A DNA stretch of 64,000 bases from Halopelagius inordinatus (GTDB lineage: Archaea; Halobacteriota; Halobacteria; Halobacteriales; Haloferacaceae): assembly GCF_900113245.1 (NCBI RefSeq), contig NZ_FOOQ01000007.1:1-64000 (forward strand), in the 5' to 3' direction. Both the position numbers and the translations under genes were made by a program. How positions within the stretch are numbered: the first letter of the stretch is position 1; every line of letters starts with the position of its first letter. Below the pieces are notes generated by a model. It did not search any database. It was not told where the DNA came from and was given only the letters and a program-made list of their open reading frames with translations. Below, one piece after another: positions 16,253-23,681 of the stretch.

Positions 16253-16656
16253 CCGACGGCTGGGGCGATGCATCCGGCATTGAGGGCAACTACGAAGAGG
16301 AGGACGACGAGGCTGATTCCAGCGAAACGAGCGAGGTGAGTGAAACGGTGGAAACCAGTTCATCGACCGAAACGACCGAATCGACTTCAACGAGTGAAAC
16401 GAACGAAACGAGCAAAACGAAGACAAACATCAAGGACGAGTGGAACGGGCGGACGATCTATATTCCCGACGATGTCCTCGACGAGATGGAGGATACCTAC
16501 CTCGAGTCCCAGCTGAAGCTCCGCAAGGCGGGGCAGGACGAGTTCAAGAAGAACCGCCACTTCTACCCGCTACTCGTCCAGTTCGGTGTTGAGGCGCTCT
16601 CTGATGCGGATGCTGAGGAAATTCAGGCTCGGCTTTCGGAACTCGGAGACGAATGA
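16249..16656 (+). CDS. ParA partner, putative centromere-binding protein with iteron-encoded linker
   Basis: A 135-residue protein whose ATG overlaps the parA stop (ATGA at 16249-16252). Residues 1-24 are acidic. Residues 25-60 are a Ser/Thr/Glu tripeptide-like repeat (SETSEVSETVET and onward). Residues 63-135 form a compact domain with the strand GRTIYIPDDVLDEME, which could be a ribbon-helix-helix start. Partners of this type bind the iterons and stimulate ParA. The repeat segment is encoded by the same 9-bp iteron found upstream of parA, so the gene carries its own putative binding sites. The DNA-binding role is inferred. Confidence 0.65.
   Translation: MTDGWGDASGIEGNYEEEDDEADSSETSEVSETVETSSSTETTESTSTSETNETSKTKTNIKDEWNGRTIYIPDDVLDEMEDTYLESQLKLRKAGQDEFKKNRHFYPLLVQFGVEALSDADAEEIQARLSELGDE
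16326..16424 (+). repeat. 9-bp iterons inside the ParA-partner gene
   Basis: Eleven consecutive 9-base units in strict register. Seven read AACGAnnnn or AACGGnnnn or ATCGAnnnn close to consensus (for example AACGACCGA, AACGAGTGA, AACGAACGA, AACGAGCAA, AACGAAGAC). They match the arrays at 15140-15432 and encode the three-residue Ser-Glu-Thr repeat of the partner protein. Confidence 0.7.
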
Positions 16657-16683
16657 CCTCGCGCAGAACGAGGACCGAGTTTT

Positions 16684-16706
16684 TGTATAGCGATATACGA
16701 TATACA
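16684..16706. promoter_or_regulatory. AT-rich alternating region after the par genes
   Basis: A TGTATAGCGATATACGATATACA segment (longer than a simple TATA box) with several overlapping imperfect dyads built from GTATA/TATAC. It follows the par genes by 28 bases. It could be an operator or a promoter for the recombinase gene. I cannot choose between these. Confidence 0.3.
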
Positions 16707-16779
16707 ATATTCTGAAGTGCGGAGTTCCGGCGCTAAGAGACTCTAGACCCCCGAATTCTCCCGATGGCTCGAAAACAAC

Positions 16780-16815
16780 AAGTGGTCATGATTATTCTGG
16801 TAATCACGACCACTT
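16780..16815. other. dif-like palindrome upstream of the tyrosine recombinase
   Basis: Two 15-base arms, 16780-16794 (AAGTGGTCATGATTA) and 16801-16815 (TAATCACGACCACTT), match at 14 of 15 positions around a 6-base centre TTCTGG. Two recombinase-binding arms around a 6-8 base strand-exchange region is the plan of Xer/dif and integrase core sites. It lies 115 bases upstream of the recombinase gene. Probable role: resolution of plasmid multimers, or attachment. The region 16657-16929 has no other gene. Confidence 0.6.
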
Positions 16816-16929
16816 TGAAGTACCTCGCCGCCGTCCGGTAAGCACGAATGCTGCAACCGCCTCACGACGGCGCTTCCCCCAGGGTAGAGGCACCGAGACC
16901 GGGCCCGCAGGACGGTGGAGGGCCGGTGG

Positions 16930-18165
16930 ATGCCTGATCGAGCGCTTTCGACGCCACTCGAAGACAGCTTCGAGCGCTACCTCCAGGACAAGGGGAAAGG
17001 CCGCGGTGGCGACGGCGGGAACTATCGACGAAACGCTGCACGCGAACTCGAGCGGTTCGCCGAGTGGACCGCCGGCGACCGTGGCAATGACGACTGGACT
17101 GGGATCGTCCCCGACGACGTCGACCGGGAGCCGAACTTCGACGATCTCGACGAACGCGTGTTCCGGGAGTACGCCCGGCATCTCGGTGGAGATCGGGGAC
17201 TCAAGCAGAACACGGTACAAACCTATTACCGCTATATCTCTGCGTGGTGCGGGTGGTGTGTCAACGAAGGGTATCTCGAGGCCCACTACGCGCAGAGGGC
17301 GAGTGCGATGGCGCCGCTGCCGGAGGACGACGGCCGCAAGCCCGGCGACCAACAGGCCTGGACGTCTGAACAGCGCCACGCCCTCACCCGCCACGTCGAC
17401 GAACGGGCCCGCGACGCCGTCGAGGCGTACACGACACTCTCACAGGATACTGACCCACTCGACAAGCAGCGAGCGCGCTACGCCGCGCTCAAAGCGGCTC
17501 GTGACCGGGCTCTGGTGTTCGTCCTCGCGTACACAGCTGTCCGCGTCGGGGAACTCCTCCGGGACCCGAACGACCCGCGCCGGCGCGGCGTCCGCTGGGA
17601 GGACCTCTCCCTCGACGATGGGAGTATGGACGTCTACCGGAAGAAACAGCAATGGGACGCCGCGAGTCTTCCCGACCCGGTGATCTCGCCGCTGCGAAGC
17701 TATCGCCAGCTGATGGACCCACCGACGGAGCGGTGGCCGGTGTTTCCAACGTTCGACCAACGGACGCTTGCAGGGCTCGTCCGGGAAGAGCTAGCCGAAC
17801 GAGGGGAACGCCCAGAAGCAATTACTGAGCGCCGTGAAGAATACGCTCGCGACCTCCTGCTGGCGCTCGATGGGGACATTCGGCCGCCGTCGATCACGAC
17901 CGATGGTGCACGGTCGATTCTCCAACGACTCTCCAAGGAGGGGGAGGTCGACATCGTCCACCCGAAACACGACTACCTCGCTCCTCACGGCGGTCGACGA
18001 GGCATGGGAGAGGTCCTCGTCAGAGCATTCGGCTACACGGTCGCAGCTCGATATCTCGACAACTCGGAGGAGATGGTTCGAGAGCGCTATTCCCACATCG
18101 AGGCAGGCGAACTTGGAGACGTGGCGACTGAAGCTCTCGACGAGGTTGACCATCTTGGGAAGTGA
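16930..18165 (+). CDS. Tyrosine recombinase (XerC/D-type integrase)
   Basis: About 411 residues from ATG 16930. Residues 1-130 form a SAM-like core-binding domain (NTVQTYYRYISAWCGWCVNE). The catalytic domain shows Arg in YTAVRVGELL, a basic strand DVYRKKQQW with the likely Lys, His-x-x-Arg in APHGGRRG, and the nucleophile Tyr in RERYSHIE. All key residues are present. Location next to parA and the dif-like palindrome points to multimer resolution or cassette recombination on the plasmid rather than a virus. A short insertion (PPTERWPVFPTFDQRT region) between the catalytic motifs is longer than in Xer proteins. Confidence 0.85.
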   Translation: MPDRALSTPLEDSFERYLQDKGKGRGGDGGNYRRNAARELERFAEWTAGDRGNDDWTGIVPDDVDREPNFDDLDERVFREYARHLGGDRGLKQNTVQTYYRYISAWCGWCVNEGYLEAHYAQRASAMAPLPEDDGRKPGDQQAWTSEQRHALTRHVDERARDAVEAYTTLSQDTDPLDKQRARYAALKAARDRALVFVLAYTAVRVGELLRDPNDPRRRGVRWEDLSLDDGSMDVYRKKQQWDAASLPDPVISPLRSYRQLMDPPTERWPVFPTFDQRTLAGLVREELAERGERPEAITERREEYARDLLLALDGDIRPPSITTDGARSILQRLSKEGEVDIVHPKHDYLAPHGGRRGMGEVLVRAFGYTVAARYLDNSEEMVRERYSHIEAGELGDVATEALDEVDHLGK

Positions 18166-18306
18166 TCGCCCTCTACAGTTGTTCTCGGTTGACGATGCGA
18201 GCGACACGTACGTTGATAGTGAGTGACTACGTTATTCACTAGCAGACCGACTGAACGATCCTGATCCCGAACCCATCCGTGAACCAGCCCTCAATTCAGC
18301 GTACCC

Positions 18307-18945
18307 ATGCCAGTTGACCCCGTGTGTGGGATGGAAATCCCACTCGAATCTGCCGAAGCGACTACCGAGTACGAAGGTGAGTCGTTCCACTTCTGCTCGA
18401 ACGACTGCCAAGCGTTGTTTGATAGCGCTCCCGAGAAGTACGTCGAGACGCCGCACCCCCATCTCATCGAGACAAGCGGTGCTATCATCCCTCGTCTGCC
18501 ATACGGCCGTGCGAAAGGTGAATTCGACATCGATATCGCAGATCCCACGTCGCTGCAGGAGGGCGACAGCGTCAATTTCTCGAAGGAGATTACGGACGAC
18601 GACGTCCGGAAGTTCGCCGAAGCGACCAGCGACACGAACGCCCTCCACCTCAACGACGCGTTCGCGGAGAAGACACGGTTCGGCCACCGAATCGTCCACG
18701 GGACACTCGTCTCGGGACTGATTAGCGCGGCACTGGCGTGCTTTCCCGGGCTGACCATCTACATCTCGCAGAACCTGGAGTTCCAACAGCCCGTGGACAT
18801 CGGCGAGACACTGACGGCTCGATGTAAAATCGTCGACGAACTCGACGGTGCCCGGTATCGCCTCACAACTCGAATCGAGAACGACGCCAACGAAATCGTG
18901 TTGGATGGAACGGCGACGGTTCTGATCGATCCTATCCCGGAGTGA
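18307..18945 (+). CDS. YHS domain fused to MaoC-like enoyl-CoA hydratase
   Basis: A 212-residue two-domain protein. Residues 1-45 are a YHS metal-binding domain (VDPVCGMEI, then FHFCSNDCQALF). Residues about 70-205 are a MaoC/hot-dog domain with the hydratase signature FAEATSDTNALHLNDAFA and FGHRIVHGTLVSGLISAAL. The Asp/His of D-x-N-x-x-H are present in altered form (DTNALH). MaoC enzymes hydrate enoyl-CoA to (R)-3-hydroxyacyl-CoA, the precursor of polyhydroxyalkanoate. It lies 21 bases before the PHA synthase gene, so it likely feeds it. The metal-binding YHS head on such an enzyme is unusual. Confidence 0.85.
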   Translation: MPVDPVCGMEIPLESAEATTEYEGESFHFCSNDCQALFDSAPEKYVETPHPHLIETSGAIIPRLPYGRAKGEFDIDIADPTSLQEGDSVNFSKEITDDDVRKFAEATSDTNALHLNDAFAEKTRFGHRIVHGTLVSGLISAALACFPGLTIYISQNLEFQQPVDIGETLTARCKIVDELDGARYRLTTRIENDANEIVLDGTATVLIDPIPE

Positions 18946-18966
18946 TCACCAGCACGTTCGACACCA

Positions 18967-20298
18967 GTGATGACAATGCACCCATTTACAGCGCCTCTCG
19001 AATTGCAGCGTCGAACGCTCGAACGAGGCGCAGATGCCGTCGAGACGATGCGTTTCCTTCCGGAGCGAATCGACGACCTCGCCTCAGTCGAGGTCGGCCA
19101 GACGCCAAGTGAGGTCATCCATTCGGAGAATAAACTCGACCTCCTGCACTACGAGGCCCTGACCGACGACCGACACGACGCGCCCCTGCTCGTCGTCTAC
19201 GCGTTGATCAACCGACCATATATCCTCGACCTCCAGCCGGACAAGAGCGTCGTACGACGGTTTCTTGAGGACGGCTTCGACGTCTATCTCATCGACTGGG
19301 GGGAACCGTCCCGACTCGACGCGTCGCTGACGCTGGGAGACTACGTGAATCGATACATCGACAACTGCGTCGATGTCGTCCGCAATCGAACTGAAACTGA
19401 CGAAATCAATGTCCTCGGTTACTGCATGGGTGGGACACTGAGTACGATGTACGCTGCGCTACACCCGGAGAAGGTCCGTAATCTCGGCCTCATGGCGACG
19501 GGATTGTATTTCGACGATACGGGTGGTATCCTCGAGCAGTGGGGAAGCGAGGAGTACTTCGATCCAGGAGCGATCACCGAGACGTACGGAAACGTCCCGG
19601 CGGAGTTTCTCGCGACGGGGTTCGCCCAGATGAATCCCATCGAGAATTACGCCGGGAAGTACACCATCCTGTTCGACAACCTCGAGGACAAGACTGCCGT
19701 CGAGAACTTCGGCCGAATGGAACGCTGGGTACGTGATGGGGTCGACGTCGCGGGGGAAGCCTATCGACAGTTCATCGAAGATATCTACCAGGAAAACGCC
19801 CTCTACCGGAACGAACTCGTGCTGGATGGCGACCCCGTCGACATCGAGAATCTCACGATGCCGGTCTTACAGATCATCGGCTCGTTCGACCATCTCATCC
19901 CGCCGGACGCGAGTAAACCATTCATGGACACTATCCCAAGCGAAGACACCGACATCTACGAGTTTCCGACCGGTCACGTCGGGATGGCCGTCTCGGGCAA
20001 GGCCCACGCGGAGCTGTGGCCCCGCGTGGCGACGTGGTTTCGAGAGCGGTCGGTGACATCGACCAAAGGAACGGATACACCCGGCGGGAACGATGTTCCA
20101 GAGGGAGCCGACCAGGAACAGTCGTTGCAGAAGCTCGACGGCATCGGACCAGCGTACGAGGAGCGTCTTCATGACGCCGGGATTTCTACGGTGAGTCAAC
20201 TCGCAGCCGCGGATCCGGCCGCGCTCGCTGAGCGACTGGGTATCAGTGGCTCACGAGTGTCGTCGTGGATCCAGCAAGCCCAACAGCTCTCCAGCTAG
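18967..20298 (+). CDS. phaC: Polyhydroxyalkanoate synthase with helix-hairpin-helix tail
   Basis: A 443-residue class III-type PhaC. The lipase-like box is GYCMGG at residues 151-156 with nucleophile Cys153; the catalytic Asp lies in IGSFDHLIPPD and His in FPTGHVGMAV. It polymerises (R)-3-hydroxyacyl-CoA into PHA granules. Residues about 385-443 add a helix-hairpin-helix module (LDGIGPAYEERLHDAGI, AERLGISGSRVSSWI), a DNA- or protein-binding fold absent from ordinary synthases. The PhaE subunit gene expected beside class III synthases is not next to it. Co-transcription with the YHS-MaoC gene is likely. Confidence 0.9.
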   Translation: MMTMHPFTAPLELQRRTLERGADAVETMRFLPERIDDLASVEVGQTPSEVIHSENKLDLLHYEALTDDRHDAPLLVVYALINRPYILDLQPDKSVVRRFLEDGFDVYLIDWGEPSRLDASLTLGDYVNRYIDNCVDVVRNRTETDEINVLGYCMGGTLSTMYAALHPEKVRNLGLMATGLYFDDTGGILEQWGSEEYFDPGAITETYGNVPAEFLATGFAQMNPIENYAGKYTILFDNLEDKTAVENFGRMERWVRDGVDVAGEAYRQFIEDIYQENALYRNELVLDGDPVDIENLTMPVLQIIGSFDHLIPPDASKPFMDTIPSEDTDIYEFPTGHVGMAVSGKAHAELWPRVATWFRERSVTSTKGTDTPGGNDVPEGADQEQSLQKLDGIGPAYEERLHDAGISTVSQLAAADPAALAERLGISGSRVSSWIQQAQQLSS

Positions 20299-20354
20299 TT
20301 CGCTCCCCACGCTGTTTCCCGGACAGTTTCCCCGGTGACATCTACGACGGATCC

Positions 20355-20945
20355 CTATGTGATGACGATGCCACCGTCGATTTCCATGTACGGGTGTCCA
20401 TAGCCACAGTAGGTCAGGCAACTCAGCGTGTAATCGCCCCGTTGCGTCGCCCCTAACTGTCGAACGATGGATCTGGTGGCATTTTGCGGAAGTGCAACCG
20501 GGTGCATCATCATTCCACCGCCCATGTGAACCTGTCCGGAGGGCATGATCGCGAGGCTATGATCTGGGTACTGCTCGTTCGCTTCTTCGAGTAGCTCGTG
20601 GAAGTCGCCGTCGGCCGGGGCCGGGATGCGTTCCTCGTTTCGTTCTTCGAGGGCCTCGTGGTCGGGAAGGGCGTCTCGAATCGACGCTGGGAGGGATTGG
20701 ACGGCCTGACTCGCGAGCGTGTTGAACGAAACGACACGGAGAACATCGTTCCGTTGCAGGCTGATACGGTCCTGTTCCTCGCCGGATTCGTCGACGATGA
20801 TGAACCCCCAGTGATACGCGCCGACGTAGATCGTTCGATCGACCCCGCCGCTGGTTCCCGGGAGATTGCCGACGCAGCCCGCTAGACCTGCGATGCCGGC
20901 TCCGAGCGCAGTGAGAAACTCACGTCGCTGTACTGTCGGGGACAT
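20355..20945 (-). CDS. CuA-type cupredoxin lipoprotein
   Basis: A 196-residue exported protein. Residues 8-28 are a Tat signal with lipobox (RREFLTALGAGIAGLAGCVG). The mature part is a cupredoxin with an upstream ligand His in GAYHWGFI and the C-terminal loop CLTYCGYGHPYM. That loop is Cys-x3-Cys-x3-His-x2-Met, the CuA site of cytochrome oxidase subunit II and N2O reductase. It lacks the two membrane helices of a true COX2. It is the distal gene of the minus-strand metal/redox run. An electron-transfer or copper-delivery role outside the cell is inferred. Confidence 0.8.
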   Translation of the reverse strand: MSPTVQRREFLTALGAGIAGLAGCVGNLPGTSGGVDRTIYVGAYHWGFIIVDESGEEQDRISLQRNDVLRVVSFNTLASQAVQSLPASIRDALPDHEALEERNEERIPAPADGDFHELLEEANEQYPDHSLAIMPSGQVHMGGGMMMHPVALPQNATRSIVRQLGATQRGDYTLSCLTYCGYGHPYMEIDGGIVIT

Positions 20946-20954
20946 GATTACAGA

Positions 20955-21323
20955 CTACTGCGACTCCTCGCGGGTGAGTTTCGCACGCCGTTCCTCGAAC
21001 TCCTCGTCGGAGAGATCGCCGCGTGCGTACGCCACTCGGAGCTCTTCGAGTGCCCTATCAGTGGTTAGCGACGACCCGACCCCACCGACGAGGCCGCGAT
21101 AGAGGAGGTAGCCGATGCCGACCAGGACGACGAGCCAAACGAGCATCATCCCGATGCCCCACAGTGGCGAGAGACCGCCGGCCGTGCCGCCGCCCCACCA
21201 CCAGCCCATCATCCCCATCATTGGAGCGGCGAAAACCATCATTAACATCGGAAACAGGACGATCACTGCGAGGACGATTAGGACGATGCGGAGCAGGCCG
21301 TCGGACGTGCGCTCTGTCGACAT
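20955..21323 (-). CDS. SHOCT-domain membrane protein (copy 1)
   Basis: A 122-residue protein with two membrane segments, about residues 10-40 and 50-75. The loop between them is Met/Gly/Trp-rich (MMGMMGWWWGGG). A C-terminal SHOCT motif follows (LEELRVAYARGDLSDEEFEE). SHOCT is a short helical module often attached to membrane anchors, with proposed oligomerisation roles. The gene is 9 bases upstream of the CuA lipoprotein start, so they are one unit. Two stand-alone paralogues and one fusion lie upstream. The Met-rich loop could bind Cu(I), which is inference. Confidence 0.75.
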   Translation of the reverse strand: MSTERTSDGLLRIVLIVLAVIVLFPMLMMVFAAPMMGMMGWWWGGGTAGGLSPLWGIGMMLVWLVVLVGIGYLLYRGLVGGVGSSLTTDRALEELRVAYARGDLSDEEFEERRAKLTREESQ

Positions 21324-21449
21324 GGGTACCCACTACTGACTTCGCCGGCTGCATTCATAAAGTTGGACGACCAGAACTGCTCCATTGGTAGTTCCTGGGC
21401 GGGGTGGCGGCCAATACGTTGCTCCGTGTCTTGCTTGGGGTGAGCGCAC

Positions 21450-21671
21450 TCAGCAGCAGTGGGGGTCGTCAGGCGACCACTCGCACGCGTCGCCAGCCGT
21501 CAAGTTGTGTTTGTCCACGTAGGTCGAGAGACACGCGTAGTTGCAGAAGTAGGTCGGCGACCCGCAGTCGTCGGTACAGTCGCGCACACAGATCGGGTCG
21601 TGGTCGAAGATATGCGATCCGCAGTAGGCGCACGTCTCATCAACGTTGGGGGGTTCGACGGTCGTAGACAT
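21450..21671 (-). CDS. Small cysteine-rich zinc-ribbon protein
   Basis: A 73-residue protein; ATG 21671 is chosen over an upstream in-frame ATG at 21719 because conserved-looking sequence starts there (MSTTVEPPNVDETCAYCG). It has about ten cysteines in pairs: CAYC, CVRDC, CDPTD-like CGSP, CNYAC and a terminal CC. This suggests one or two zinc sites. It resembles small haloarchaeal zinc-finger proteins thought to act in regulation or stress. A second small zinc protein lies next to it at 21771-21935. Confidence 0.6.
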   Translation of the reverse strand: MSTTVEPPNVDETCAYCGSHIFDHDPICVRDCTDDCGSPTYFCNYACLSTYVDKHNLTAGDACEWSPDDPHCC

Positions 21672-21770
21672 ACCTGTGCTACGGGCACGAGCCAAAAACG
21701 TATTTCGCCAGTCGAACATCCATATACTTCGACTCCGGGCTGTCCGCGGTGTAAGCGTGAGACGGAGCGA

Positions 21771-21935
21771 CTAGAACTCGATCGCTCCGATCATCGGCTC
21801 GCCGACACACTTCGGGCAGACCTCGGTGTCGTATTCCTCCATACAGTGCCGGTGGCAGGAGATCCCACAGTGCTCGCAGACGAACACCTCGCCGTCGCTA
21901 GCGCATTTCGAGCCACAGATATAGCACCGAACCAT
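21771..21935 (-). CDS. 54-residue zinc-finger protein
   Basis: A very small gene, ATG at 21935 and TAG at 21771-21773. The peptide begins MVRCYICGSKCAS and contains EHCGISCHRHCMEEYD and VCPKCVGEP: eight Cys plus two His arranged as two treble-clef or RING-like knuckles. Haloarchaeal micro-proteins of this kind regulate stress or metal responses. It is 100 bases upstream of the previous small zinc protein on the same strand. Its regular CxxC spacing and acidity make a chance frame unlikely. Confidence 0.6.
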   Translation of the reverse strand: MVRCYICGSKCASDGEVFVCEHCGISCHRHCMEEYDTEVCPKCVGEPMIGAIEF

Positions 21936-22016
21936 GGTTCGTAGAACGTACGGTGGCTATCGGCATAAATCGCTGTCCTCGGAATCTGGCACTCGGTTTC
22001 CCGCAAAGTGAGGTAC

Positions 22017-22337
22017 CTATGCGACGTGCTCCCCGTGGTGCTCACACATCGTTTCCGCGCTATGCTGGTGGTCTGGATGATGCGAGGGATGCTCGTCCAT
22101 GCGGATATCATCTCCGTGGTTCGAGTGGCCGTTCTCCCATCCCTGCTCGGAAACCGTAATCAATTGCGCATTGCTGGGGTTCCCTGCAGGAACGTGGCAA
22201 ACCTCGATGTTCTCTGTATCCCTACTCTGATGCTCTGCGCCTGCAACGGCTCCAATCATACCCGAAGTGAGCGTCGTTGCGACCGCGACGACGATCGCGA
22301 AGCGGATAACGGTCCGTGTCACTGTGTTCTTCCTCAT
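22017..22337 (-). CDS. Secreted His-rich protein with CHVPxGNPxNA motif
   Basis: About 106 residues from ATG 22337 (an alternative start lies 24 bases upstream). Residues 1-34 are a signal peptide or anchor (RFAIVVAVATTLTSGMIGAV). The mature part contains EVCHVPAGNPSNAQLITVSE and WENGHSNHGDD. This motif is widely seen in exported bacterial and archaeal proteins of unknown function. A histidine-rich tail (HPSHHPDHQHSAETMCEHHG) follows. The tail would bind Cu, Zn or Ni. Placed inside the metal/redox run, it may be an external metal buffer. Confidence 0.65.
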   Translation of the reverse strand: MRKNTVTRTVIRFAIVVAVATTLTSGMIGAVAGAEHQSRDTENIEVCHVPAGNPSNAQLITVSEQGWENGHSNHGDDIRMDEHPSHHPDHQHSAETMCEHHGEHVA

Positions 22338-22507
22338 CGTATTACGTGGTTTATCGGTCAATTTCGCACCTCAAACTGTGGTGTCTGGTCAATCGGTACT
22401 GTTCATTATTCGTGGTCAGGAAATGGCTGTCCTACCTAGAGTATATTCTACGGCATCAACTATCAAAGTAATTGGGTAAGCAATCGTCGTCGAGTAGGGA
22501 CAACTTT

Positions 22508-22740
22508 TCAGTTTGACGTTGGTGATTCGCCGTGGTCGACATCGGTGAGACTTTCGAGTTGCGCGGCTACGTGTGCACTCTCACCCCTCCAGATGAACGA
22601 CGAGGTCGTCGGTATCGGTGGCGATAACGTCACCCCCCGTCTGTGCGATGTTACCGACCGTTGTCTCGTGGGATGCATTCACTACGACCTCGCGCGCAAT
22701 TCATCTCCGTTCGGTGTCGACCAGGCGAGAGCGCTGGAGA
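22508..22740 (-). pseudogene. Frameshifted gene relic, unknown
   Basis: Reading the minus strand, one frame gives VNASHETTVGNIAQTGGDVI and then DDLVVHLEG before a stop. The adjacent frame continues with ESAHVAAQLESLTDVDHGES to a TGA at 22508-22510. Both halves have haloarchaeal acidic composition, so a gene split by a frameshift is more likely than noise. I do not recognise the family. Its 5' limit is uncertain. The rest of 22338-22897 shows no other gene. Confidence 0.35.
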
Positions 22741-22897
22741 CGTAGAACGTGACGGATCACAATGACATCGACGCATTCGGACTGGTGCGGTCGGACTTGC
22801 TGTCCGTAGAAGAGTACCTAGGCGTAAGAGGAGGTCCTCAAAGGATTCCCGGGCGAGTGACTTCACACGTGTAGAGATCTACCACCAACACTGTGCC

Positions 22898-23662
22898 TTA
22901 CAGAGATGCGTCGTCTCCCCCAGTCTCCAACCGTTCACGGCGCCGTTGGAACTCCGCTTCGTCGATTTCGCCCCGTGCGTATCGGCGTTGGAGTGTTTCC
23001 ATCGCAGAATCGCCAGTCTCGGGAGGGGCGTCATTTCGACCCAGTGCCCAGTAGAGCAATCCGCCAACTAGGCCGAGCATTCCAACTGCCCCGCCGACGA
23101 TCGGCAGCCCGCCACCCCAGCCGCCGTTTCGGCCGTTCATCATTCCCGGGCCAGACCCCATCCCGGGACCCATCATTCCGCCATCGGAGTTCCAACCACC
23201 TCCGGTGCTGGACCCATACGCTATCGCGCCCTGTTCGACGATCGCGTCACTCTCTGGCACGTCACCGTCCGGAATTGGACTCGCTTCGGCTGGCCCACCA
23301 GGGCTGTCAACGACAATACGACCAACCATCCCGACTGACTTGTGCGGGATGCAGTAGTAGTCGTACGTGCCCGGTTCCTCAAACGTGTACTCGAAGGCTC
23401 CCGACGAGATGGTTCCACTGTCGAATGTGCTGGCGTCGGCCGGAATCCGGTTCTCGTAGGCCGTCGCCGAGTGGGCTCCGGCTGCTATCTCGAAGCGAAC
23501 GGTCGTGCCTGGGTCGACGTGAAGGCCGATCGGGTCGAAGTAATTGTTGCCCATCCTGACGACGGGCGTCTCCTGTGCGGCGACTGGCTGGGTGAGTCCC
23601 GCACTTGCGACTGTGCCGGCACCGAGTGCTCCTAGGAACTGGCGTCTACTGTAGTCTGTCAT
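22898..23662 (-). CDS. Halocyanin fused to membrane segment and SHOCT domain
   Basis: A 254-residue exported protein. Residues 5-30 are a Tat signal (SRRQFLGALGAGTVASAG). Residues about 33-118 are a cupredoxin with type 1 copper ligands: His in GAHSATAYE, and Cys, His, Met in YYCIPHKSVGM. A Met/Gly-rich linker (GGMMGPGMGSGPGMMNG) and one membrane segment (LPIVGGAVGMLGLVGGLLYW) follow. A C-terminal SHOCT motif (METLQRRYARGEIDEAEFQR) ends it. The copper domain would face out and SHOCT inward, so it could link external electron transfer to an internal partner. The combination is unusual. Confidence 0.85.
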   Translation of the reverse strand: MTDYSRRQFLGALGAGTVASAGLTQPVAAQETPVVRMGNNYFDPIGLHVDPGTTVRFEIAAGAHSATAYENRIPADASTFDSGTISSGAFEYTFEEPGTYDYYCIPHKSVGMVGRIVVDSPGGPAEASPIPDGDVPESDAIVEQGAIAYGSSTGGGWNSDGGMMGPGMGSGPGMMNGRNGGWGGGLPIVGGAVGMLGLVGGLLYWALGRNDAPPETGDSAMETLQRRYARGEIDEAEFQRRRERLETGGDDASL

Positions 23663-23681
23663 TGTTGTTGTTTTACTGCAG

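Noticed and set aside
15368-16426. Long minus-strand open frame (over 350 codons) antisense to parA
   Set aside because: It overlaps parA and its partner fully. The Ser/Phe/Arg-rich translation at its start is the reverse of the 9-bp iterons, and the remainder mirrors parA codons.
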